From: Pyrenochaeta sp. MPI-SDFR-AT-0127
Lineage: Eukaryota; Ascomycota; Dothideomycetes; Pleosporales; Cucurbitariaceae
Length of the DNA stretch: 64,000 nt
Assembly (NCBI GenBank): GCA_020747015.1
Contig: JAGTJM010000017.1
Span: 1-64,000, forward strand
Direction of reading: 5' to 3'
Shown: in pieces, positions 13,101 to 22,024 of the stretch
Position numbering within the stretch: the stretch's first letter is position 1
How the letters are laid out: the number at the start of each line of letters is the position of its first letter
Position numbers and translations under genes: made by a program
Notes under the pieces: model-generated
What the model was told of the DNA's origin: nothing
What the model saw: the letters and a program-made list of their open reading frames with translations, nothing else
Database searches by the model: none

Positions 13101-13633
13101 TCATACGATGAGAGTATCGAGGTTATCGAAGTCACATCTGATAATCTTTGCTCGTGTGTCATGCTCAGCGTAGACGTTTCTGATCTGTCGTTTGCAGTCG
13201 ATATCGGAGAAACATGGTTGCTTTTTTCAAGCAAAGTCCCCAGGCTTAAAGATGTAGTTGACGAGGTTTTGGTAGGATGAAGGAGAGAAATCGATGCTTG
13301 GGATGTGACCACGGCAGGTACGCTGCTGCTCTCCAATGACAATGTCACCGAAGATTCGTCTACTGAGGAAATGATGATAGTAGATATAGTTGAACTCGCT
13401 TGTACCGTATCCAGAGACTGTGTCTCATTTCGGAAAGGCTGTCCACGGCGAAAAAGGACAGGCGATCGAACGCCTTCAGCAACAAAAGCCCGCTTCAGAC
13501 CTTGATCTAATTAGTTAGTTGACAAGTAGTAGCAAGAAGGATAAACCAACGTACCATAATTGTTTGGAATAGCATCGATTCCCCCTGCCAATAAGGCGAA
13601 ATAGGAAATGGACAAAACATTCTTGGACCACAT
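10124..13633 (-). CDS. Ser/Thr-rich single-pass membrane protein (mucin/sensor-like)
   Basis: Secreted-then-anchored type I membrane protein of about 1153 residues. The start at 13633 is chosen because it gives a clean signal peptide (MWSKNVLSISYFALLAGG...) that is completed only after removal of the intron 13507-13554; exons are 13633-13555 and 13506-10124. Residues ~60-630 are extremely Ser/Thr-rich, suited to dense O-mannosylation. A single TM helix follows near residue 650 (AVGSTAGVLLAIVAAIF) and ends in a basic stop-transfer segment (ARRYHARAAARRK). The ~480-residue cytoplasmic tail is Pro/Ser-rich and disordered, with a Lys-rich C-terminal part. This is the architecture of fungal cell-wall stress sensors and mucin-like receptors (WSC, Mid2, Msb2 types), but no WSC cysteine domain is present. 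Function is inferred from architecture only. Confidence 0.85.
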
Positions 13634-14274
13634 TGCATTGCAGCAGCTGTGAAACGAGTGACTTGAGAAACCGACACTGCAACAAACGACTTCAAAACTG
13701 AAACAAGGCGAACAGCTTCAGATACTTAAAAGCGCCTCAATTCCTGTGGGAAGGCCCGCGCCGTTGCGCGATGGGCCATAGTCGTGCGTCGGGTCATTTT
13801 CGGTAAGGCGTAGCTGCAAGGTTCCTGGAAGGATCTGGGGCGCAGCCCGCATACAACTCCCAGAATATCTACCTTGTAAGCTAACATTAGCACAAATTCA
13901 GTAGCGGGTGTTGGATCGTTCGCATGAAATTGGGGCTGCGAAGCGATCGGGAATCGAAGTTGGGGAAGGTAGCATGTGTGTCAGAAGCTTCAAAGCGTTC
14001 GTTGTGGTGTGGTAAGTACCATGGTATTGCATATTGTCCTCCACAGCCATCACATTATGCGAAGAACCAATGATGGCACATCTCGACATAGACACGGCGC
14101 AAATACATGTGGAGGCTAAAAACGCCTAACCGGCGTGGTGGGCGGCCCTCTTCATATTGCGGCGTCAATGTTTCCAAGTGACACAGGTACTCGTGCCTCA
14201 GGCGAACCGCTCGGCCCCATTTGCACGTATTTTGAATTTATCCGCAACGCCCCCAAGGCTGTATCGCAGCCGAT
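13634..14274. other. Intergenic stretch
   Basis: About 640 bases holding the upstream region of the Ser/Thr-rich membrane protein and the 3' UTR of the minus-strand SDR gene. No further gene is seen. Confidence 0.5.
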
Positions 14275-15426
14275 CTATTCCCTAGCCGTTGACCCATGCA
14301 AAGTGACCACATTTGCTTGACTATCGCGGATAACCTCTTGAAGCCACAACGGAAGGGCACGAATACTAGGGGCCAGTTTTGGGCCAAGAACGATTTGTCC
14401 GTTCTTGGCAGCGATAATCTGACTAACCATAGCCTCAGCGACATCTTCGGGTTCTAGAAGGCGTACGCGGATCCTCTTCAGCCCAGCTTCGACTGATGGA
14501 TGGGCTGTGATGGCGGTCTTGGTCCATCCTGGGTGGACAATTGAAGTCTTGATCTGAGGACACTTGTGACGGTGCTTCAACTCTTGCGTAAGTGCCTCAT
14601 GGAAAGCGAGAAGAGCAGCCTTTGTGCAGCTATAGTCCGCGCCTCCTGCTAAAGCAACGAAAGAAGCAAGGCTTGCAACGCTCATGATGTGGCCTTTCTT
14701 CTTCGCCAGCATATCGGGGAGAAATTCCTGGACAGTGCTCCAGTGACTGAGGAGGTTAATGTCGAATAGCTTCCTCAAGTTCTCAAGAGGGATGTCAACA
14801 ATGGTCCAAGAATTGCCAATGCCTGCGTTGTTGATTAGGATTGATGGATTTCCCATGTCGGAGCGAATTGCTTCTGCAGCCGTGTGAATCTCATCCCGAG
14901 ACGCGACGTCACACTTGTAGTAGTGGATGTAGGCTCGCTCTTCTGCAATGCGCGTCAGCTCATGACTCTTGAGAACTCACATGTCTCCATTTGACGACTT
15001 GCCTGCTGTGAAGGACTCTGACAGAGGACCAACGTCCAGGACAGCAACCTTGATTTGGTGGGAAACAAGCTTCTTGACTACACACGCTCCAATTCCTGCC
15101 GACCCACCGGTGACAACGGCAATCTCACGTTTCCACTCCCACCCACTCGTGTCGTTCTTCCAAATCCACCTGTTCAACGCCCAGCGGTTCAGCGCAGAGT
15201 TGAAGTCGGCTAGTGCCCACAACGGCAGGCCCCATTTGAGGCACCTGACGAGAGTTGCCAACTGGCTAGTAGAAAGAGGAATAAGCTCGCCGATGTTAAG
15301 GCTTGCAGGATCTACGGCTCGCACTGCGAAGGATGCCACGGTGAGTAGGAAGCATCGAAGCATAGTGGGGGCGCAGATGTTAAGAAGGGCTGAGGGGGAG
15401 GGAATGGTCGCTGGTATGCGGGACAC
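14275..15426 (-). CDS. Short-chain dehydrogenase/reductase, membrane-anchored
   Basis: NAD(P)-dependent short-chain dehydrogenase of the DHRS/RDH10-like class, acting on an unknown alcohol or ketone, probably at the ER or lipid-droplet surface. The N-terminus has a hydrophobic segment (MLRCFLLTVASFAV) and a second near residue 65. The cofactor motif TGGSAGIG is at ~106-113, NNAG at ~179-182, the catalytic Ser near 232 and YSCTK (Tyr 245, Lys 249) complete the active site. Exons 15426-15003 and 14942-14275 give 363 residues. The intron begins with GC (GCAAGT) and ends with AG: only this donor keeps the frame through AEERAYIHYYKCDV, whereas the nearby GTGAGT shifts it. The gene diverges from the Obg GTPase gene with about 290 bp between starts. 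A later ATG at 15363 is possible. Confidence 0.88.
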
Positions 15427-15715
15427 GGTGCAGATACGAATATGTCAACCTCCAAAAGTGTCAACTGTGTCGGACTCTGTGCATCAGAACCAAGAGCGAA
15501 CACATGTATATATGTACGAGGTGTTGCAAATAGATACCGAGGCACGGACATGGGGAGGATGCACTGCATGGGGAAGGTGAGGTTGTAGCTCCTAGCTCGA
15601 TGCTCATGATGGTCAGGGCTGCCATTGGCTGAAACGAGACGCGACTGGCTCTCTCAGAACTTTCAATGCGAACGCCGTCAATTTCCACATCCACCACGCC
15701 TTTTGCATTCGACGC

Positions 15716-17386
15716 ATGCCTTCCGCTCGACCAGCCTTCCTGAGCGGCACGCTGACGCCTTTTCTGTATCCCGCATTCTTCGAATCCTCGCTTGCCTCGG
15801 CTACAGGCAGATGTCAGTTTCGCAAACGATTCCCACTGCATTTAAGATGCAGCTCTACTGCGTCTGAACATGTCAGTCTTCGACCGGGCGCACAAGCGAC
15901 ACGACTCGATCCCAGCGCGGACGATTACTCTCTAACGCCATTCGCCGACAGATGCATCCTCACGATTGAAGCTGGTGGCGGTGGCCACGGATGTGTTTCC
16001 TTCTTGCGCGAAAAGTACATTGAAGAGGGCCCTGCAAATGGCGGAGACGGTGGCAGCGGCGGCAATGTGTACATCCAGGCAGTTCGCGGCGAAACATCAC
16101 TACACAAGCTTGCTCGGCGCCGACTGATGAAGGCTGGCAGAGGGCGCAATGGGCAGGGCAAGGTGAAGGGAGGCGAGCGAGGAGCAGACGTTCTCATCAC
16201 AGTCCCAATAGGAACTATTGTACGAGAAATTCAGAGACATGACCCCGTTGCCATAATGGAAGAGGAGCACTGGAAAATGGAGTCCTATGAAGGCGAAGCG
16301 GAGGAGTCAGAAGAAGGAAAAGGAACGTATCGGAAGGATCGATGGCTCGTCTTTCCTGGGACAATACCCGCAGAACTAAATCGGATGAGATTTCCGAAGC
16401 TGCCGCCGCCCCGAAGATCTCACCTCGCAGCTCTCGAACCGCAAGCTCCCATGTGGCTAGACCTGGATAAACATATGGAGACGCCCATGTTGATTGCAGC
16501 TGGCGCAATGGGTGGTTTGGGAAATCCGCACTTCATGACGCCATTCAACTCGAGGCCAAAAATGGCGACACGGGGAGATGAGGGCTTGAAGATTTCGTTG
16601 CAGCTCGAGCTGAAGATTCTGGCAGATTTAGGTCTTGTAGGTCTGCCAAATGCAGGCAAGAGCACTCTTTTGCGAGCTTTGAGTAATAGCCGCGCTCGAG
16701 TCGGCAGCTGGGCCTTTACGACCCTCCAGCCCAACGTCGGAACGGTCGTTCTGGACAATCACAAGGGCCGGCCACTGGTCACCTCGCGCAACAGGAATGG
16801 CGAGCTGCGTGAGAATTTCACAATCGCCGATGTTCCCGGACTGATCGAAGATGCGCATCTTGATAAAGGTCTTGGGCTAGGCTTTCTGCGACATATCGAG
16901 CGCGCAGCCGTTCTTGCGTTTGTCATTGACTTGTCCGCTGGTGACGCTGTGGAAGCGCTGAAGCTCCTCTGGCGCGAAGTCTCCGAATACGAGGCTATGC
17001 GTGGGAAAGAGCTGAACGCGGAAACAGAGCGAAGGATGGTTACATACAAACCAGCTGGTGGCAAATCATCATCAGGTGCAGAAATCGACTTGCTCGACTC
17101 ACCACACTTGGATCCGTCACCAGAGCCATTGCCCTTCCTGACATCCACACCCATATCCTCCAAGCCATGGTTCGTGGCAGCAACGAAAGCAGATTTGCCA
17201 GATACTCAAGCAAACTATGAGGCTCTCAAGCTGTACCTAGAGCAAGTAAGCAGTGGCAAGCAGCCACACCCGAGCAGTCGCAAGAATGCTTGGAAGTGCA
17301 ATGTACAGGCTGTGCCAATAAGCGCGATTCAAGGAGAGGGCGTGCAAGTCATCCCGCAGTTGGTTATGGACTTGCTTGATGAGTAG
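15716..17386 (+). CDS. MTG2: Mitochondrial Obg-family GTPase
   Basis: GTPase of the Obg/CgtA family (yeast Mtg2), needed for assembly of the large mitochondrial ribosomal subunit. It is a single 556-residue exon. The first ~60 residues are basic and Ser-rich without acid residues, fitting a mitochondrial presequence. The glycine-rich Obg fold follows (EAGGGGHGCVSFLREKY, GGDGGSGGNVYI), interrupted by a fungal insert. The G domain has G1 GLPNAGKST near residue 307, the switch region FTTLQPNVG, G3 DVPGLIE and G4 ATKAD, with the SAIQGEG G5-like motif near the C-terminus. The NKxD Asn is replaced by Thr (ATKAD), as often happens in this subgroup. It is head-to-head with the SDR gene. Confidence 0.93.
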   Translation: MPSARPAFLSGTLTPFLYPAFFESSLASATGRCQFRKRFPLHLRCSSTASEHVSLRPGAQATRLDPSADDYSLTPFADRCILTIEAGGGGHGCVSFLREKYIEEGPANGGDGGSGGNVYIQAVRGETSLHKLARRRLMKAGRGRNGQGKVKGGERGADVLITVPIGTIVREIQRHDPVAIMEEEHWKMESYEGEAEESEEGKGTYRKDRWLVFPGTIPAELNRMRFPKLPPPRRSHLAALEPQAPMWLDLDKHMETPMLIAAGAMGGLGNPHFMTPFNSRPKMATRGDEGLKISLQLELKILADLGLVGLPNAGKSTLLRALSNSRARVGSWAFTTLQPNVGTVVLDNHKGRPLVTSRNRNGELRENFTIADVPGLIEDAHLDKGLGLGFLRHIERAAVLAFVIDLSAGDAVEALKLLWREVSEYEAMRGKELNAETERRMVTYKPAGGKSSSGAEIDLLDSPHLDPSPEPLPFLTSTPISSKPWFVAATKADLPDTQANYEALKLYLEQVSSGKQPHPSSRKNAWKCNVQAVPISAIQGEGVQVIPQLVMDLLDE

Positions 17387-18125
17387 ATAGATGTAGAAAT
17401 GATACTCACATTCTCCTCTCATTGATTTTGGCCAAAACACGTTTTCGAAATTGTTGGCATATACTATTGAATTTATTTTGTAGAGTACAATACCTAGGTT
17501 CTCTGGCTGCAGCACTGAGAACTTCGGTGTGCACAGAAGGAGCGGCGAAAGAGCGAGGAAGTTTTTGTCTTCCATTACATGCACAACATTCAGTGGCGAT
17601 TCTGCCTAGACCTTGAGCTTTGGAGATTGGTGCTTTAGCATTTTGACTCTTGAATTCCTAGTCCTTCATGCATCATTCACAGCAAATCATGGATCATATG
17701 GGCTGCATGCCCTCAGTATCGCCACAAGAACAATCAATTCAACTGCCGAGTCGTTGAAGATTCTGGGGTGATCGCGGACGCGTGGCGAACAACCCACTGG
17801 TCTACTAGATGCCGATTGAATTTCAATAGATATGTATACATCCAATCGTTACGATGTGTAATGATGGTCATCTTGCGGTGTAGTAAAGGGCGATTGGCAG
17901 GGTGCTAACAACCACTCATGAATATATAGCGCATGGCCTTAAGTTGAACGAGCTTCTCGACGCCAAACCATCATCTAATAGCAGCCTGAATAGCTTCAAC
18001 TACTTTTACTACTTTATTGTATAGGCGCAAAAGTAGTTGAAGTAATCCAGGGTGTGCTTTGGAAACAGGTTGCTCCAGCGAAATGCAATGCCCAACACAC
18101 TGCAAAAAGTTCAAGAGCCTCAAAA
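17387..18125. other. Intergenic stretch, AT-rich, start of decayed segment
   Basis: It contains the 3' UTR of the Obg gene and then AT-rich sequence. Near 17984-18000 it carries a copy of the phrase CCTGAATAGCTTCAA that recurs in the repeat array at 20.8-21.2 kb. No gene is seen. Confidence 0.5.
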
Positions 18126-18225
18126 CAAACGATACAGAGAAGATTAGCATGGCCCCTGCACTAAGGATGACACGCTCAATCAAAGAGAAGCTACCATTTT
18201 TTTTGCTCTTATTCTGCATCCTGCT
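18126..18225 (+). pseudogene. Truncated U6 snRNA copy (inverted duplicate)
   Basis: The 3' three-quarters of U6 is present: the ACGATACAGAGA box, AGATTAGCATGGCCCCTGC, and the 3' end with its T-run at ~18197-18204. About 20 bases after the terminator also match the flank of the complete copy at 18470-18574. The 5' stem-loop and the TTTGGTC segment are missing, replaced by unrelated sequence. No TATA at the right spacing and no downstream B-box are seen. Because the flank beyond the terminator is shared, this arose by DNA duplication, not by retroposition of a transcript. Confidence 0.8.
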
Positions 18226-18378
18226 GAGGCTTACCAAAGGGTAGGCTGAATTGCTTCACGTTATCACAGCCATGTACAAAGTTTTGTTGTTCTATGGTCC
18301 AAGCGCCCCAAAAATATTTGGAGCAAAAAGATAAATCAACATATATCAAAAGTAGCGTCAAAATACTAGTAGTGTCGT

Positions 18379-18388
18379 GTCTCGAACT
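18379..18388 (-). promoter_or_regulatory. Candidate downstream B-box of the U6 gene
   Basis: On the minus strand AGTTCGAGAC matches the RNA polymerase III B-box consensus (GWTCRANNC). It lies about 80 bases beyond the T-run and ~190 bases from the RNA start, the arrangement known for the Saccharomyces cerevisiae SNR6 gene, where a downstream B-box recruits TFIIIC. Short motif, so chance occurrence is possible. Confidence 0.55.
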
Positions 18389-18469
18389 TGCAGCATAACT
18401 GACCATCTCAGAACAGGCTATAGAGTTTTGAGAATGTTGCTCGAGGTAGGATGCAAGAATAAGAGCAAA

Positions 18470-18574
18470 AAAAATGGTAGCTTCTCTTTGATTGAGCGTG
18501 TCATCCTTAGTGCAGGGGCCATGCTAATCTTCTCTGTATCGTTTCAAATTGACCAAATGCCCGAAGGCGAAGAC
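18470..18574 (-). ncRNA. U6 spliceosomal snRNA
   Basis: Full-length U6 RNA, the catalytic RNA of the spliceosome. On the minus strand it begins with a 5' stem-loop (GTCTTCGCCTTCGGGC), then CATTTGGTCAATTTGAAACG, the invariant ACAGAGA box (18537-18531), AGATTAGCATGGCCCCTGC with the AGC triad, AAGGATGACACGC, and a 3' end running into eight Ts (18474-18467), an RNA polymerase III terminator. The length of about 105 nt fits fungal U6. It sits alone in an AT-rich repeat region with a truncated inverted copy 245 bases away. Confidence 0.95.
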
Positions 18575-18590
18575 AAATAAAAAATAATAA

Positions 18591-18600
18591 TATATATAGT
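18591..18600 (-). promoter_or_regulatory. TATA box of the U6 gene
   Basis: TATATATATT on the minus strand, about 17-27 bases upstream of the inferred U6 start at 18574, as expected for a polymerase III TATA element in fungal U6 genes. Confidence 0.6.
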
Positions 18601-21320
18601 CAAAGTTAATTATTTTTTGACAATGAATGAGTTTCAATAATGTGTTCCATCAGAGTCATGCAGTGACGGGAGACTATAGTTTGAGGACGATCATTGCATG
18701 GCACGTGCGACAACGCCGCGCGGCCTAGTCGGCCCAGACTTTCCATGGGAACGACATTTTGCCCGTTGGGACCGGCCAATAATATTGAATACTAAAGTCC
18801 CCTGACATGCTAAAGATACACTGGCGGGACAATGGAACTTCACGCTAGAGTAGTACCATTTATAAAAGAGACTCAGCGTACCTTGGATTGGATGGAAACC
18901 TTATCGCGACAGCTTCCAGCAGTTCCGCAGTTGTCGAGATCCCGTAGATAGTAAGGCCCGTATCTGTTCCTCTTAACTTTTGTGTCATCTAGGACCAAGT
19001 AATAATAAACTAGTAGTTCCTACTACATATATCTTTTTTAGCTTCTGTGATCGCTGTGGAGGTGCAGCTATCAGAGGTTGCCTTGGCTGAAGGGTCATAG
19101 CTTTACAATACACCCTATTACTTCAGCAGTACTTGCATACCTAGATAACCCTTTGGCAAGTGCATAATAAGTCTACAAACAATCTTTCGGTACTATACTA
19201 GTTGCCTTAGTGGCTTTGGAGCAATGAAGTCTCCAATAGTTGTGCATGTATCCAAGAAAGACTACCCCAGAGCATGGCCCGAATGGCTTCCACTACTTGG
19301 AACTTTTTGTTTTGTAGGCTTAACAGCAGTCGAACACATCAGGCTCTGCTTTCAAATTAAGGATGGCTCTATTAAGCAACATGTCACAGGGCCTTTTAAA
19401 CAAAAAGTGACGGAGCATAAGTTTCCTAGAGGGTCGCCGAAGAAGCAAATGGTACATCCCAAGTTCGGCCCCCATGCTGATCTTGGAGAGCACAACCTGG
19501 AAGCTTATGCTTGTTTATACATATTACCTCGACATGTAGGTCACTGCTCAAACAATGTCATCTGGAAAAGAAGATATGACAATAGAGAGTGGAAGGCGCT
19601 CAAAGGCATCGGAGACAGCCACACACCACATTGGATGAACCCAAAATCGCCGCATCCGAACCTGAAGCCGCAGATGCTCCTTTTTCTCCATTATTGCTCG
19701 CTGGGCCACAGAAAAAGGCTCTTAGTGCGCAAGCCAAATGGAAGTACAAATCTCCCCCCGAAGAACCAACTAGCTACAAGATCCACGTTGAAGAAGAAGC
19801 AGATGACCTGAAGAAAATCTTCCCCGACTATGGTTAGACCGTTAGGATTGAGCCAGAGGCCAACAAAGTGCATTTCATGGACTTGATTCGTACCACATTC
19901 AAGATGGACCAGATTCGCTGCAACATCCTGTCCGTCCAGCTCAGTCTTGTTAGTACTGGCGCGAAAATGGTGACATGGACTTGGCCATCACGATAAATGA
20001 GTGATCAGCTCTCCAAAAAAACGCTCTGGGGTAGTCTATGGGATATACCATAAAGCGCTTGATCTCTGACTGGAAGATTGGCGACCGATGGCGAAATCAT
20101 AAGGGAGAGCAAAGTCTTATATGTAGTACAGCAGGTACTCACCTTGGAAGGCAGTAATGTCTCAAGACTACAATCTAAAGCTGAGTCCTGCTAAGGAAAT
20201 GATCTGGACGACAGGGAAGACGCACCGATGGCATCGTTCATTCCCTCTGTGAAACCTAGATCGAACAGAAGAAGCTTCGCTCGTTGGCCCTCTTCAATTG
20301 GCGGCATGAGGACATAGTCAAATTCTATAATGGCCATGACCCAACTACACCAGGAGGGTTGACAGGCGTTCCAAAGACAAGCTTTAAGACAAGCTGACCA
20401 GCTCAGCTAACGTAAAATTATAGGAGACCTAGAGGAAAGCATGCTTTGCAAATTCAAGCTTGACCAGGGAAAGAAAAGGCGCTTGAGCAAGCTCAAAAAG
20501 TGGGCGAGCATTTGGCTTTCCACATCGGGAAGGCCAGCAAAGTGGAGGATAATGCAGCTGAACAGTATTAAGCTCTCAACCATATTCATATAGGCACATC
20601 GAGACATCTTCATATAGAAAACTGACTTTCGAGCTTGAAAATCACATTGTCTCCAGCAGCATGTATATTTGGGGTTGCTTACCCCAAAATAGGAGCTGAA
20701 TACCTTCTGTTACTTCTGTCGTTTCTGTTTACATGCTGCCAAGTAGCAGAGCATATTCAGAATCTGCTTTGATATGTAGAAGCTCTGATGGCCTGAAAAA
20801 GATGAAATCTGCAGTATGGGCGCATAGATTAACGGTAGCTGATCCACAATAGGGTCTAAATAGCTTTAGCTACTTTTTGTGTCCCTCTTTATGGGTCATA
20901 ATGGAGTTGAACACACTCAGCTCCTGCTTTAAGATTTGTAGTAACTCTTACAGCCTGCAAAGGATTAATTCTGCGGCACGAGTATCTCATAATAGACCCT
21001 GAATAGCTTCAAGTGCATTTTTTTCGCGCCGTTTTCAAAGTCTAATAGTAATTGAATATATCCAAGCTCTGCTTCAAGATTGAAATTTGCTCTGGTGGAC
21101 AGCAAAGGATCGGTGTATGAATCGATAGTAGCCTGCATATAACAGGGCCTGAATGGTGTCAATCAGTTTTCGTTGTTCAGTTGATAGACTGAAAATTAAT
21201 TGAGTATATCCAAGTTTTCACATGGTCCTCGCAACAACTCTGGACTGAACGCAGCAAACCTTGTCGCTCAACGCTTAATCAACGACCACTTTACACTGAG
21301 TGATCCTCCTCCTCTTTGTC
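18601..21320. other. Decayed AT-rich region with repeat fragments
   Basis: No intact gene. A plus-strand frame of ~195 codons at 19224-19811 and an overlapping one at 19589-19837 (ending EEEADDLKKIFPDYG) look protein-like in parts. However, the first runs straight through a piece of the nucleotide repeat (near 19325-19375) and neither has a recognised domain. Several stops and frame changes follow to 20.5 kb. I read this as remains of an unidentified gene or transposon, possibly eroded by repeat-induced mutation. Confidence 0.45.
20760..21225. repeat. Degenerate tandem repeat array, ~130-150 bp unit
   Basis: About three and a half diverged units. Each contains a CTGAATAGCTTCAA-like phrase, then a T-rich tract, then AATTGAATATATCCAAGCTC, then TGCTTCAAGATT and an AGCAAAGGAT-like phrase. 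Unit starts lie near 20869, 20998 and 21149, with a partial unit before them. Related fragments occur near 17984 and 19325. Copies differ heavily by substitutions, so the array is old or was mutated. Confidence 0.65.
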
Positions 21321-21830
21321 ATGCCACCCAAGAAGGGAATCTCATCTGCAGCGAAAGCGTCGGAAGCGCCGGAAGCAGAGACAACAGCAACAGTGACGAC
21401 TGAACCAGTCTATTTATTCGAAACACAGGAAGACAACAGATTCTTAAGTAACATGTTTATTGCGAGCTTTGAGGAATGCGGCAAGAAGTTCAACCACAAC
21501 GAGCAGCTCTTCCAGACTGCGACAGCAGAATTCTGTGCGACTACGCAACGCTTAACCTAATAATGAGGGAGAAAACCCTAAAGAGCAAAAGGCACTGGGA
21601 GGGAATATCAAAGATTTAGATGAGGAGCTGTGGAAGAAACCTAACAAGTGTATGAAAGAGATTTCTGCTAACTTTACTCGCTTGGCCACTACAAAGTTAT
21701 GCTGACGGCTGATTTTCTGAAGTTCACTCAATCAAAAAAAATCTCCTCCCTCCGCCAGCAACTTGGTGGAACTGGTGATCGCGAGATCATGGGAATATCG
21801 ACCGACAGGATCTAGAGTGCAGGTATGGCA
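21321..21830 (+). pseudogene. NADAR-domain gene remnant
   Basis: Broken gene of the NADAR family (YbiA-like; processing of ADP-ribose/riboflavin-pathway metabolites). The ATG at 21321 opens MPPKKG and a linker, then FLSNMFIASFEECGKKFNHNEQLFQ, the start of the NADAR fold. After stops near 21558 a shifted frame gives ENPKEQKALGG and DLDEELWKK (about 21572-21635), matching the family's central helix. A further frame gives KFTQSK and TGDREIMGISTDRI (about 21720-21811), where the Trp expected next is a TAG stop, a G-to-A change. At least two frame changes and several stops show it is not translatable as is. No single short intron model repairs it. The minus-strand membrane protein gene ends about 200 bases further on. 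Confidence 0.75.
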
Positions 21831-22024
21831 CTTATAGAAACAAAAAGCAGAAAAGCGCGGGCTCTGGCCAGGACGCAACCGGTAGAGTCTTGGTGGAGCG
21901 AGATGCAATGCGAGGCCAGCAGCTACGATCGCAAGAGCCGCAATTGAGGGTGTGTAAAGTGGAAAAGGAAAAGAAGAGAATAAGGAGAAGAGGAACCATG
22001 CGGCTGTCCGAGAAGGGCAGGTGG

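Noticed and set aside
18059..18580. Short open frames overlapping the U6 copies on the opposite strands
   Set aside because: They translate the complement of U6 RNA and are artefacts.
19224..19837. Open frames of 195 and 82 codons in the AT-rich region
   Set aside because: The longer one runs through a copy of the local nucleotide repeat and neither shows a domain; treated as remains of an unknown element.
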